From: JABDKH01 sp963768565
Lineage (GTDB): Bacteria; Bacteroidota; Rhodothermia; Rhodothermales; JABDKH01
Direction: 5' to 3'
Assembly: GCA_963768565.1 (NCBI GenBank)
Contig: CAVYIO010000020.1
Span: forward strand, 134,000-197,999
DNA: 64,000 nt
Each line of letters opens with the position of its first letter. Within the stretch, counting starts at the first letter, position 1. Below are positions 1 through 8,979 of this stretch, one piece after another. A model generated the notes under the pieces. It made no database searches and was not told the origin of the DNA. It worked only from the letters and a program-made list of their open reading frames with translations. A program made the position numbers and the translations under genes.

Positions 1-1134
1 GCCTGTGTCACGCACGGAGAAATAGACGGAAGAAACGGTACGCGCTGCGACCAGCTCGACTCCACCCTCATCCGTGAACTTGATCGCGTTGTCGATCAGT
101 TGCCCGATAATCTGACGGACGCCTCGCGGGTCGGCGGAGGCGAAGATCAACTCCTCGGGCACAACGACATCGAACTCAAGTCCTTTGTCCCGCGCCGGCC
201 CGGCAAATTCAGCCGCCGCCTCGCGCACGACGGCGCCGATTTCGACGGCGCCCGTGCCAACGTCCTGACTGCTGGCCTCCAGTTCCGAGAGTAACATCAT
301 CGCCTCCAGAACATGCAACAGCCGCTCGCCGCCCACTTTGATGGCATCAACGAGGTCGGCGTTACCCTCCGATACGTCCGATTCCAGAATCGACGCGCTC
401 CCGAGAATTACGGTGAGAGGAGTGCGCAGTTCATGACTAAGGCTCCGAAGAAAGTCGCGCTTGAGTTGATCCTTCCGCTCTCCCCTGACGTGCATATCGG
501 GCATCGAGTCCACGCCCACTTCACCGCCGGGCAGGGGTGCAACAATTACCTGAAGGCCGGTTTCATCGTCACCCTCCATGGCCGCGATAAGTACGGGAAG
601 ACGGGATTCGTCGTGACAGTTGATCAGCCCGAAGGTGACGTCACCCGGCACAAGGAGATCGGGATCCAGACCAAGATCGTGCAGAGACATTCCGACGACC
701 GCGGAACGCGCGAGGCCGAGCATATCTGCAAGTGCTGTGTTGCACTCTTCGACACGAGCCTCTTCGCCGCTCGAACAATATCCGACGCGGGAGCGGTTCA
801 CCAGTTCATCGAAAAGCTTCGACTCCACCTTCTTGTCCCTGTTCTGAAAATAGATGTCGCGACCATACGCGATGACAATCGTCAGTAACCAGACAGAAAG
901 AATCAGAGCCGTCGGAAAGACCATGCGAGCATGCGGTACCCGTGCTATGAGCCGACCGATTCTTGTCACGGCAATCCAGTCGGAACTCTCGGAGACCGAC
1001 AGCGCGTCAATTTGCGTGCCTGAGCCAGGCAGGGCGTAGCGGGGAGTCTTGCCATGGAACACGACCGCCAGCGGAAGAAGTACCAGCAGGACCATCCAGA
1101 ACCGACGTCGGCTATGCGAGCGGTTTTCGTTCAC
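1..1134 (-). CDS. PAS sensor histidine kinase (cut by left edge)
   Basis: Membrane sensor kinase, reading right to left and running off the window before its ATP-binding domain ends. Translation of the minus strand shows a basic N-terminus, a first hydrophobic segment (WMVLLVLLPLAVV), a short extracytoplasmic loop of about 50 residues, a second membrane segment (TALILSVWLLTIVIAY), a PAS-like stretch, then the HisKA phosphoacceptor motif SHELRTP with His near residue 234. The N-box (QLIDNAIKFTDEGG) and the start of the G1 box (VRDTG) sit at the window edge. The GTG at 1134 is chosen because an in-frame stop lies a short way upstream and it precedes the basic N-terminus; ATG at 1095 is an alternative that would still keep the first membrane segment. 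No response regulator partner is adjacent in the window. The family is certain; the signal is unknown. Confidence 0.85.
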   Translation of the reverse strand, partial: MNENRSHSRRRFWMVLLVLLPLAVVFHGKTPRYALPGSGTQIDALSVSESSDWIAVTRIGRLIARVPHARMVFPTALILSVWLLTIVIAYGRDIYFQNRDKKVESKLFDELVNRSRVGYCSSGEEARVEECNTALADMLGLARSAVVGMSLHDLGLDPDLLVPGDVTFGLINCHDESRLPVLIAAMEGDDETGLQVIVAPLPGGEVGVDSMPDMHVRGERKDQLKRDFLRSLSHELRTPLTVILGSASILESDVSEGNADLVDAIKVGGERLLHVLEAMMLLSELEASSQDVGTGAVEIGAVVREAAAEFAGPARDKGLEFDVVVPEELIFASADPRGVRQIIGQLIDNAIKFTDEGGVELVAARTVSSVYFSVRDTG

Positions 1135-1486
1135 AGCGTGATTGGATGGACGTACGGTGGATTGGCGGCGGCGTATGCAGAGAATATCGACCTCGATTCC
1201 GACCGACTAAAGCCGGACTCCCATCCTTCCCGGGTATTGCCTGCGACTCCTGTCACACAGGGTCGAGCGGCGAAACGACAACCCTCAAATACCTCCTCCA
1301 CACCGTTATGTACAACAGATTGGCGGACCCGGAGTGGTTTCGAGAAATCTTGAACAATCAGGGTTTCCCTCTTTGCCTAAGTCGCGCTCAGGATGCACTT
1401 TCCTTGTGACGGTCGGAGTCAGGCGTCGAACGCGATTTCCGGCACATGTGACTAAACCTGTCATAGCGTACCCAGCGAGGTTACTG
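1135..1486. other. Intergenic region between divergent kinase and mdh
   Basis: This 352-base stretch separates the divergently read kinase and malate dehydrogenase genes and must carry both start regions. I see no convincing RNA gene, repeat or protein gene. The short open frames are not supported by start context. A Shine-Dalgarno-like GCGAGG sits at about 1475-1480, just before the mdh ATG. Confidence 0.5.
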
Positions 1487-2419
1487 ATGAAGATTACTGT
1501 TATTGGCGCAGGCAATGTTGGCGCCACGGTGGCGGACTGTGTTGCACAAAAAGACATGGCAAGTGAGGTCGTCATCATCGATATCGTGGACGGCTTGCCT
1601 CAGGGGAAGGCGCTCGATATTCAGGAAGCCGCACCGATTCACGGATTCGACACGCGCGTAATCGGTACCAATGATTATGCAGACACGGCGGGATCGGATA
1701 TCTGCATCATCACGGCCGGGTCGCCTCGCAAGCCAGGTATGAGCCGGGACGATCTGCTTTCGATCAACGCCAAGATCGTGAAGTCGGTGACCGAGCAGTT
1801 CGTTGTACACAGCCCGGATGCCATACTAATTATCGTCTCGAATCCTCTCGACGTGATGACGTACGTGGCCTACATCACGAGCGGGTTTCCGAGCAAGCGA
1901 GTTATGGGCATGGCCGGCGTTCTGGACACGGCTCGATTTCGGGCATTCCTTGCGGTCAAGCTGAACGTATCGGTCCGCGACATCCAGGCGCTGCTCATGG
2001 GCGGTCACGGCGACACCATGGTACCGCTGCCGAGATATACCACTGTTGGCGGCATCCCGATCACGGAGATGATTGGTGAGGATGAGCTTACGGCGATCGT
2101 GAACCGGACGAAGACCGGAGGAGGCGAGATTGTAAAGCTGATGGGTACGTCGGCATGGTACGCCCCCGGAGCGGCTGCTGCGGAGATGGCCGAGGCAATC
2201 GTCAAGGACTCTGGCCGTGTTCTTCCAGCCGCGGCGTGGCTCTCAGGTCAGTACGGACTCAACGAGTTGTTCATCGGTGTGCCTGTCCGGCTCGGACGAG
2301 AAGGCATCAAAGAGGTTGTGGGTGTTCAGCTCGACGCATCCGAGAAGAGCCTGCTCGAAGAGTCAGCGGAACATGTGCGGGTAAATCTTGCGGCGCTCGA
2401 GCGGCTGAAGGTCATCTAG
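1487..2419 (+). CDS. mdh: Malate dehydrogenase, LDH-like type
   Basis: NAD-dependent malate dehydrogenase that interconverts malate and oxaloacetate in the TCA cycle (cytoplasm), 310 residues. The protein begins MKITVIGAGNVGATVA, the Rossmann dinucleotide loop. The substrate-binding arginine region SPRKPGMSRDDLL lies near residues 80-95, and the catalytic histidine is in GGHGDTMVP near residue 175. Length and motifs match the LDH-like malate dehydrogenases common in green sulfur bacteria and Bacteroidota. The open frame continues upstream to 1334, but the ATG at 1487 is chosen because it starts exactly at the conserved beta strand and follows a GCGAGG ribosome site. The gene stands alone, convergent with the downstream kinase. 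Confidence 0.96.
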   Translation: MKITVIGAGNVGATVADCVAQKDMASEVVIIDIVDGLPQGKALDIQEAAPIHGFDTRVIGTNDYADTAGSDICIITAGSPRKPGMSRDDLLSINAKIVKSVTEQFVVHSPDAILIIVSNPLDVMTYVAYITSGFPSKRVMGMAGVLDTARFRAFLAVKLNVSVRDIQALLMGGHGDTMVPLPRYTTVGGIPITEMIGEDELTAIVNRTKTGGGEIVKLMGTSAWYAPGAAAAEMAEAIVKDSGRVLPAAAWLSGQYGLNELFIGVPVRLGREGIKEVVGVQLDASEKSLLEESAEHVRVNLAALERLKVI

Positions 2420-2420
2420 G

Positions 2421-2524
2421 CGAGCTGAATCGCTGCGTGGTCTGAAGATTCGCGATGTAGCGGGCAGGCACACGAGCTGAATCGCTGGGTGGTCTGAAGA
2501 TTCGCGATGTAGCGGGCAGGCACA
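2421..2524. repeat. 52-bp tandem duplication, two copies
   Basis: Two head-to-tail 52-base units, 2421-2472 and 2473-2524, differ at one base (CGCTGCGTGG versus CGCTGGGTGG). They lie in the convergent gap between mdh and the next kinase, starting directly after the mdh stop. The near identity implies a recent duplication. Whether the unit occurs elsewhere in the genome cannot be told here. Confidence 0.95.
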
Positions 2525-2532
2525 CTGCCTGC
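2516..2532. terminator. Possible hairpin between convergent genes
   Basis: GCAGGCA at 2516-2522 and TGCCTGC at 2526-2532 form a perfect 7-bp stem around a CAC loop, in the convergent gap after mdh. There is no T-run on either strand, so this is not a classic intrinsic terminator. It could help 3' end formation or belong to the adjacent repeat. Confidence 0.35.
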
Positions 2533-2588
2533 AGCCTGACAGGGACTGCAGCCTGAGCGATGAGGTGATTACTCGGGGCGGTAGAGCG

Positions 2589-4751
2589 TCAGGCGGCGGA
2601 GCTGGAGGACAGGCGTGCCTCTGTCATTCCTTCCTTCGGAAGGCTGAAGTACAGGGTTGTACCTCGGCCGAGGCCTTCTGAATCGGCCCATACTCGTCCC
2701 CCGTGCGCCTCAATGATGCGCTTCACCAGCGCAAGCCCCAGGCCCGTTCCTTCGACGTCGCGCTCAAGTCGATCAAAGACGCCGAATATCCGGTCGAGAT
2801 CTCTCGGATCGATACCAGACCCGTTGTCCCGGACGTGACACAAGACGTCGGTATGACGATCCTCCGCGCCGACCTCGATACGCGGCTGGCGCTGAGTGCC
2901 CATGAACTTGACCGCATTCTCGATCAGGTTCTGAACGACCTGCAGAAGACGTATTCGGTCGCCGAATACATGCGGAAGATCCGGCTTGATATCTACCCGC
3001 ACTCCGCGCTTGACAATGCGGCCGGCTACGTGATCAACCGCGGACCGAGCCAGTTCGCCGAATGCGAATGTCTCAGAAGGGTTTACGAGCCTTCCGACAC
3101 GGGCCAACTCGAGCAGTTCGTCCAGCAACTGCAACATGGTTCTAGCGGCAGAATTGATTCGGTCCAGGGCCTCGCCGGCCCGCGGACTGACGGACGCGCG
3201 ATCGTCTTCCAGTACCTCGAGGAAACCGCGAATCGTGATCAGCGGACTCTTGAGGTCGTGCGATACCGTACGAGCGAACCGCTCCAGTTCACGGTTCTTC
3301 TCTTCCAGTTCAAGCAGAAGCCGCTCACGTTCCAGCTCGGCGGCGCGGCGCTTTGATATGTCCCGGACGAGAATCAGAACGGACTCCGACCGATCCGGTA
3401 CGACGCGCGCCTCGAAATGTCGAAAGCGTCCGTTGAGCTCCGCCTCATATTCAAAACTCCGCACATCGTTGGTTCGCAGGGCGTCCGAAATTGTCTTCCG
3501 CGCCCTCGCGCCAATATGCGGCGGAAGCACTTGCTCCAGAGAACGTCCAAGAAACTTCTCCGGGCCCGTAATGAGCTCAAAACCGTCGGCCGGGATAAAG
3601 TCGATGAACAGCCCATCCTTTGAGACACGGAACATGGGGTCCGGGACGGCTCGAACCATTGCTCGATGGTTCGCTTCGCTATTCCGAAGAGCATCTTCGG
3701 CAAGCCGACGGCCCGTAATATCAAGGAAAGTGAGTATCGCCCCGTCCAGTTCGCCTGTCTCGGGGGCGAGCACCGGAACCGCGGTATAGATTGCCCAGGA
3801 TATCTCGCCGCTCGGGCGAAGAGTACCAAGGGTGACAGGTTTCTGACGCTCGGCAGTTGCCAGACACAGCGCCGCCGGAAACTCCTCTCTCGGACAGGTC
3901 ACTCCGTTCTCGTACACGGTCCAGGGCTCGAGGTCCATGATCGTCGCCCGGGCAACCTGATCCGAATTGATCCCGAGTATTCTCTGGGCTTCGGTGTTGG
4001 CGCTGAGGATCTGACCCTCGCGGCCCACATGAACGATCCCGCCCGGGATCGCCTCGACAATGCGGCGATTGAGCTCTTCGCTCTGCCGGAGCAGATCCTC
4101 GGCCTGCTTGCGGTCAGTTATATCGCGGCCGATGGACTGGTAGCGTATGATCCGACCGTCATCGTCGAAATACGCATGATCCTTCCATTCCTGCCAGCGT
4201 GTTTGGCCTTCGGGTGCGATTACCTGATGCACGACTGTGGCCACCCGCTTCTCGGTGCTGAAGCTTCGGAGATGCCGAACGACGTCGGAACGCGAGGACT
4301 CCGGGACCAGGTCAAGAAAGTTCGAGCCGGTCAGATCATCCACGTTTGAATGAAAGTACTCGGCGTAGGCCAGGTTAACGAAGGTGAGCGTGCCATCCGG
4401 ATCGAATTGACAGACGAGCTCCTCCTGGTCTTCCACGAGACCGCGATAGTGGTCCTGACTCAAGTTCAGCTCGGCGACGGCCTCCCGATGCTGGCGCAAC
4501 ATACGATCAACGAAAAAGACGGCCGGGAATACGAGAACGCTCACAGCAAGACCAAACAGTTCGGGTATCTGGAAGGTGTGCGGATGCGTGTGTACTGCAA
4601 ACGTCAGCGCGGGCCGTGCCGCCATCAGAAGAATCGTCCCGGCGAGGAATCCCAGACGCCAGTCTCCCTGCCGCAACAGGAGCCGAACGGCCCAGCCTGC
4701 AGCGATGAAGCGTAAGGCAATTGACAGGATCAGAACTTCGTCGTAGTGCAC
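2589..4751 (-). CDS. Multi-PAS sensor histidine kinase
   Basis: Membrane sensor kinase of about 720 residues. Three hydrophobic segments come first (VLILSIALRFIAAGWAV, FLAGTILLMAARPALTFAV, LFGLAVSVLVFPAVFFV). Three PAS-type modules follow, with PAC-like ends such as IGRDITDRKQAE and LTFLDITGRRLAE, then a coiled linker, HisKA with SHDLKSP (His near residue 497) and an ATPase domain with NLIENAVKF, RDNGSGID and GTGLGLALVKRI. There is no receiver domain. The open frame extends to 5096, but that would overlap the divergent CDF gene and add low-quality sequence. The GTG at 4751, which begins VHYDEVLILS, fits the membrane segment best; ATG at 4880 is the alternative. Signal and partner regulator are unknown. 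Confidence 0.88.
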   Translation of the reverse strand: MHYDEVLILSIALRFIAAGWAVRLLLRQGDWRLGFLAGTILLMAARPALTFAVHTHPHTFQIPELFGLAVSVLVFPAVFFVDRMLRQHREAVAELNLSQDHYRGLVEDQEELVCQFDPDGTLTFVNLAYAEYFHSNVDDLTGSNFLDLVPESSRSDVVRHLRSFSTEKRVATVVHQVIAPEGQTRWQEWKDHAYFDDDGRIIRYQSIGRDITDRKQAEDLLRQSEELNRRIVEAIPGGIVHVGREGQILSANTEAQRILGINSDQVARATIMDLEPWTVYENGVTCPREEFPAALCLATAERQKPVTLGTLRPSGEISWAIYTAVPVLAPETGELDGAILTFLDITGRRLAEDALRNSEANHRAMVRAVPDPMFRVSKDGLFIDFIPADGFELITGPEKFLGRSLEQVLPPHIGARARKTISDALRTNDVRSFEYEAELNGRFRHFEARVVPDRSESVLILVRDISKRRAAELERERLLLELEEKNRELERFARTVSHDLKSPLITIRGFLEVLEDDRASVSPRAGEALDRINSAARTMLQLLDELLELARVGRLVNPSETFAFGELARSAVDHVAGRIVKRGVRVDIKPDLPHVFGDRIRLLQVVQNLIENAVKFMGTQRQPRIEVGAEDRHTDVLCHVRDNGSGIDPRDLDRIFGVFDRLERDVEGTGLGLALVKRIIEAHGGRVWADSEGLGRGTTLYFSLPKEGMTEARLSSSSAA

Positions 4752-4929
4752 GGCGCTTGCTACATTGGTTTTCGGGACTCCTTCCGGGGCCGAACGCGGA
4801 ATTCGCGAGGATATCGCCAGAAACGATTCCCGCAGGCCACGCCGACGACCACATAGTGGGGATCGAACATCGTCGAACATCGTGTAGAGTGATCGGCCGG
4901 AGCCGAAAATACGTAACAGAATACCTTCG

Positions 4930-5832
4930 ATGCACAGGGCCGGCCACCACGACGAGAGCGACACGTCGCATCGGCAGCGACGACTGCTGGCGGCAGTGGC
5001 GTTGAATCTCGTGATTACAATCGCCGAGGTGATCGGCGGACTGCTATCCGGCAGTATCGCGCTGCTGTCGGACGCTCTCCACAACTTCGGCGACACCGCG
5101 TCACTGGGGACCAGCTACTTCGCGATAACCTATAGTAAAAAGGGAGCTAATTTATCTAAAACGTTTGGGTACAAAAGAATAGAGGTTGTTGCAGCGTTCT
5201 TCAACCTTGTTGTTCTGGCCCTCATTTCTCTCTTCCTGATCAAGGAGGCCGTGGAGCGAGCATCGGACCCTCAGCCCATCCGGGGCGGACTGATGTTCGC
5301 CGTGGCGTCGGTGGGACTTCTGGCCAACATTGCCACGGCCCTGCTGCTGCACCGCGACGCCAGAGACAGCGTCAACGTGCGCTCCGCCTACTTGCATATC
5401 GTGACCGACGCGATTTCGTCCGTCGGAGTGGTGGTCGCCGGCGTGCTGGTGTGGGCCTACGACCTTGTGCTCATCGATCCCCTGCTCACCATCGCGATAT
5501 CCGCATTCATACTGTATCAGGTCTATCACCTCCTGCGAGACACGACCAACATCCTGATGAACAGCGTTCCTCCGGATGTTGATGTCGAATCGGTGGTCGC
5601 CGAAATGGAGGGCATTGCGCTCGTTCGCGACGTGCACCATGTACACGTGTGGAGCATGGACGAACATCAGGCGGCTCTGGAGGCACATGTTGTCATAGAC
5701 GCGGAAGTGGCGCCACGAATGGATCGGATCAGAACAGACATCAAAGCGATGCTCGAATCGCGCTTCGGTATTTCGCATTCGACCCTGGAATTCGAGTTCG
5801 AGCGATGCGAGTCACCGGAAGACTGTTGGTAG
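4930..5832 (+). CDS. CDF family divalent metal cation exporter
   Basis: Inner-membrane cation diffusion facilitator of 300 residues, expected to export Zn2+ or a related divalent metal against protons. After a short His-containing cytoplasmic N-terminus come six membrane segments with the metal-site motifs SDALHNFGD (about residues 47-55) and HIVTDAISS (about 156-164). The C-terminal cytoplasmic domain includes VHHVHVWSMDEHQAALEAHVV, typical of the CzcD-type regulatory domain. Length is normal for the family. The ATG at 4930 has only a weak ribosome site. It is read divergently from the preceding kinase and lies 74 bases before glpK. Metal specificity cannot be assigned from these motifs alone. 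Confidence 0.93.
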   Translation: MHRAGHHDESDTSHRQRRLLAAVALNLVITIAEVIGGLLSGSIALLSDALHNFGDTASLGTSYFAITYSKKGANLSKTFGYKRIEVVAAFFNLVVLALISLFLIKEAVERASDPQPIRGGLMFAVASVGLLANIATALLLHRDARDSVNVRSAYLHIVTDAISSVGVVVAGVLVWAYDLVLIDPLLTIAISAFILYQVYHLLRDTTNILMNSVPPDVDVESVVAEMEGIALVRDVHHVHVWSMDEHQAALEAHVVIDAEVAPRMDRIRTDIKAMLESRFGISHSTLEFEFERCESPEDCW

Positions 5833-5906
5833 GAGTCGCCGTCGAGCATCCAGAGTGCGTATTCTCCATTCCATAATCTCGACGCCAGGCCAATCTGGCT
5901 GAGCCT

Positions 5907-7418
5907 ATGTCGTTTATCATGGCCCTGGATCAGGGGACGACGAGTTCGCGCGCGATTCTGTACGATCGCCGCGGCACTCCGATAGCCTTTGCGCAGAAGG
6001 AATTCGAACAGATATTTCCCCGTCCCGGCTGGGTTGAGCATGATGCCATGGAGATCTGGGCATCTCAGGAGACAGTGGCCAACGACACGATCCGAATGGC
6101 AGGCATCAACTGGAGTGATGTGGCGGCTGTCGGGATAACGAATCAGCGAGAGACGACGGTCGTCTGGGACCGCATGACCGGTGCACCGATTCACAACGCC
6201 ATTGTGTGGCAGGATCGGCGCACCGCAGACATCTGCGATCGCCTGAAAGCGGACGGGTTCGAGACCATGTTTCGCGATCGCACCGGCCTGCGGCTGGACC
6301 CGTACTTCTCGGGCACGAAGATCATGTGGCTCCTCGAACATGTTAACGGAGCGCGGGAACTGGCAGACAGGGGCAGACTCGCCTTTGGCACGATCGATTC
6401 GTGGCTCATATGGAATCTGACGAACGGTGAGAAGCACATCACAGACGTGTCCAATGCTTCCCGCACCCTGTTGATGGATCTCCGATCGGGGACCTGGGAT
6501 GTGGACCTGCTGGCGGCGCTGCAGATCCCCGAAAGCATCCTGCCACAGATTGTATCGTCGAGCGGCGTGGTCGCGGAATCAAGAACGTCCGCCATGTCGT
6601 CGTCGGTACCGATCGCCGGAATCGCGGGCGACCAGCAGGCCGCATTGTTCGGTCAAGCGTGCCACCGGACCGGCATGACGAAGAACACCTACGGCACCGG
6701 CTGTTTCATGCTGAAGAATACCGGGAGCGCGGTTGTTGCTTCTCGAAACAACCTCCTGTCGACAGCCGCGTGGCGTATTGACGACGCCACAGAATTCGCC
6801 CTTGAGGGAAGCGTATTTGTCGGGGGTGCGGTGGTTCAATGGCTTCGGGACGGACTGGGCATCGTTGAGAACGCGGCGGACGTCGAGGCCCTGGCTGCCA
6901 GCGTGGACGACAGCAACGACACATATCTCGTGCCCGCCTTCACCGGCCTCGGAGCACCACACTGGGATCCGTACGCGCGCGGGACCATCACCGGTTTGAC
7001 TCGAGGAACAACCTCCGCACATCTCGCCCGGGCGGCGCTGGAGTCGATTGCCTTCCAATCGGCCGACCTGATGGCCGCCATGGATGCGGATTCCGGATCC
7101 GCGGGTGCTGTCGCCGAACTTCGGGTTGACGGGGGCGCTTCTCGAAACGACCTCCTGATGCAGATGCAGGCAGATCTCTCGCAGGTGACGATTGTCAGGC
7201 CCACGGTCGCCGAGACTACCGCTCTCGGGGCAGCCTATCTTGCAGGACTCGGCGTCGGTTACTGGAAATCGATTGACGAGATCGACGACATCTGGACCGT
7301 CGATCGTGTTTTCGAGCCGCGGATAACGGCAAGCGAAGCGGCCGAAAGATTGGCAAGATGGCACAATGCGGTGGACCGCTCCAGAGGGTGGGCAAACCAG
7401 GGGAAACCAGGATCATGA
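5907..7418 (+). CDS. glpK: Glycerol kinase
   Basis: ATP-dependent glycerol kinase (glycerol to sn-glycerol 3-phosphate), 503 residues, in the usual range for GlpK. It carries the FGGY-family phosphate-binding motif LDQGTTSSRAI near the N-terminus, GITNQRETTVVWD near residue 77, and the C-terminal signature ELRVDGGASRNDLLMQMQADL near residues 405-425. Its last four bases overlap the first ATG of glpD, so the two are translationally coupled, as expected for consecutive pathway enzymes. No glycerol facilitator or GlpR-type regulator is in the window. ATG 5907 is used; an internal ATG at 5919 begins MALDQG. Confidence 0.97.
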   Translation: MSFIMALDQGTTSSRAILYDRRGTPIAFAQKEFEQIFPRPGWVEHDAMEIWASQETVANDTIRMAGINWSDVAAVGITNQRETTVVWDRMTGAPIHNAIVWQDRRTADICDRLKADGFETMFRDRTGLRLDPYFSGTKIMWLLEHVNGARELADRGRLAFGTIDSWLIWNLTNGEKHITDVSNASRTLLMDLRSGTWDVDLLAALQIPESILPQIVSSSGVVAESRTSAMSSSVPIAGIAGDQQAALFGQACHRTGMTKNTYGTGCFMLKNTGSAVVASRNNLLSTAAWRIDDATEFALEGSVFVGGAVVQWLRDGLGIVENAADVEALAASVDDSNDTYLVPAFTGLGAPHWDPYARGTITGLTRGTTSAHLARAALESIAFQSADLMAAMDADSGSAGAVAELRVDGGASRNDLLMQMQADLSQVTIVRPTVAETTALGAAYLAGLGVGYWKSIDEIDDIWTVDRVFEPRITASEAAERLARWHNAVDRSRGWANQGKPGS

Positions 7419-8979
7419 TGAATCGGGACCAGATGATCGAGCGGATCAAGTCCACGGACGCCAGTTGGGACGTGCTCGTGGTCGGTGGCGGAGCTACAGG
7501 CCTGGGGGTGGCTGTCGAGGCGGCGTCGAGGGGCTATCGGACACTCCTGGTAGAGATGTCGGATTTCGCGAAGGGCACATCGGGGCGGTCCACGAAACTC
7601 GTGCACGGCGGTGTGCGCTACCTGCGGCAGGGCAACGTGACGCTGGTTCTGGAAGCCCTCAAGGAACGCGGCCGACTTCTGCGGAATGCACCACACCTGG
7701 TCCGCGATCTCCCCTTTGTTGTGCCGGTGTACGACTGGTGGGAAGGACCGTTCTACGGAATCGGCCTCCGGCTGTACGATCTGCTCGCAGGCCGTGAGGG
7801 CTTCGGAGCGTCGCACAATCTTAGCCGAGAGGAAACCCTGGAGCGTCTTCCGACGATTGAGCCGGACGGTTTGCGAGGCGGCGTGATCTACTACGACGGC
7901 CAATTCGACGATGCACGACTGGCGATCAACCTGGCTGCGACCGCCGCGGATCTGGGTGCAACCGTCGTCAACCACGTGCGCGTCTCCAGCCTCACGCATT
8001 CGAACGGTCTGGTGGACGGCGCCATCGTTGTCGACGAAGAGACCCGTGTCGAGCATCGACTCCACGCACGAGTGGTGATCAACGCCACAGGTGTGTTCAC
8101 GGACACCGTTCGGACGATGGATGATCCGACTGCGTCACCCATGGTACAGGCGAGCCAGGGTATCCATATTGTCGTCGATTCGTCCTTCATGCCCGGTGAG
8201 TCTGCAATCATGGTCCCCGAGACCGACGACGGACGAGTTCTTTTCGCGATCCCCTGGCACGGCCGTGTCGTTATCGGGACGACGGACACTCCGGTCGATG
8301 AGCTGTCGCTCGAACCACGACCGTTGCCGGAGGAACTTGAGTTCGTACTTCACCACGCAGCGAAATATTTGACCCGGGATCCCGGTCCGGAAGATGTGTT
8401 GTCGATGTTCGCCGGACTCAGACCGCTCGTGCGCCAGTCGAAGGATGAGGATACGGCAGAGATATCGCGCGACCACACGGTACATATATCACGTTCGGGA
8501 CTCGTTACCATCACCGGTGGAAAGTGGACGACCTATCGCCGGATGGCGGAGGACACGGTCGATCGCGCGGCCGTCATTGCGCATCTGGAGGATCGGCCCT
8601 GCGTGACGCGCGAAATGCGCCTGCATGGCTGGGTGGAGCAACCCGACGACGAGTCGAGGTTCGCCGTCTACGGCTCCGACGCCATGGTCGTCGATCAGGT
8701 TTGCAGGGAGGACGCCGAATGGATGGAGCCGCTCCACGAACGACTTCCGTATCTGCGTGGAGAAGTCGTTTTGCGACCCGGTACGAGATGGCTCGAACGG
8801 TCGACGACGTGCTGTCACGCAGGTTGCGTGCGCTGCTGCTCGATGCACGTGCGAGCATTGATGTGGCTCCCTTCGTAGCCCGCACCATGGCGGCGGAACT
8901 CGGGCGTGACGAGGAGTGGATCGAGCGTCAAGTCAGCGACTACACGACGCTGGCGCGCGGATACATCATGACCGCCTAG
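7415..8979 (+). CDS. glpD: Glycerol-3-phosphate dehydrogenase, frameshifted
   Basis: FAD-dependent membrane-associated enzyme oxidising glycerol 3-phosphate to dihydroxyacetone phosphate. The first frame has the FAD-binding motif VLVVGGGATGLGVA, then GRSTKLVHGGVRYL and GLRPLVRQSKDEDTAEISRDH, all typical of GlpD. The conserved C-terminus (YEMARTVDDVLSRRLRALLL) is in a different frame. Adding one T to the TTTT run at 8769-8772 rejoins the frames as EVVFATRYEMARTVDD and gives a 521-residue protein ending at 8979, a normal length. As read, the first frame would stop at 8878. The start overlaps the glpK stop (ATGA); a second ATG at 7418 has an AGGA five bases upstream. The stop abuts the convergent kinase stop directly. 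The indel may be an assembly error or a real mutation. Confidence 0.9.

Noticed and set aside
1334..1486. Upstream extension of the malate dehydrogenase frame
   Set aside because: Sequence before ATG 1487 has no family similarity, and a ribosome site directly precedes 1487.
2703..3356. Long plus-strand frame opposite the multi-PAS kinase
   Set aside because: Antisense shadow of the kinase domain; no independent start context or family motif.
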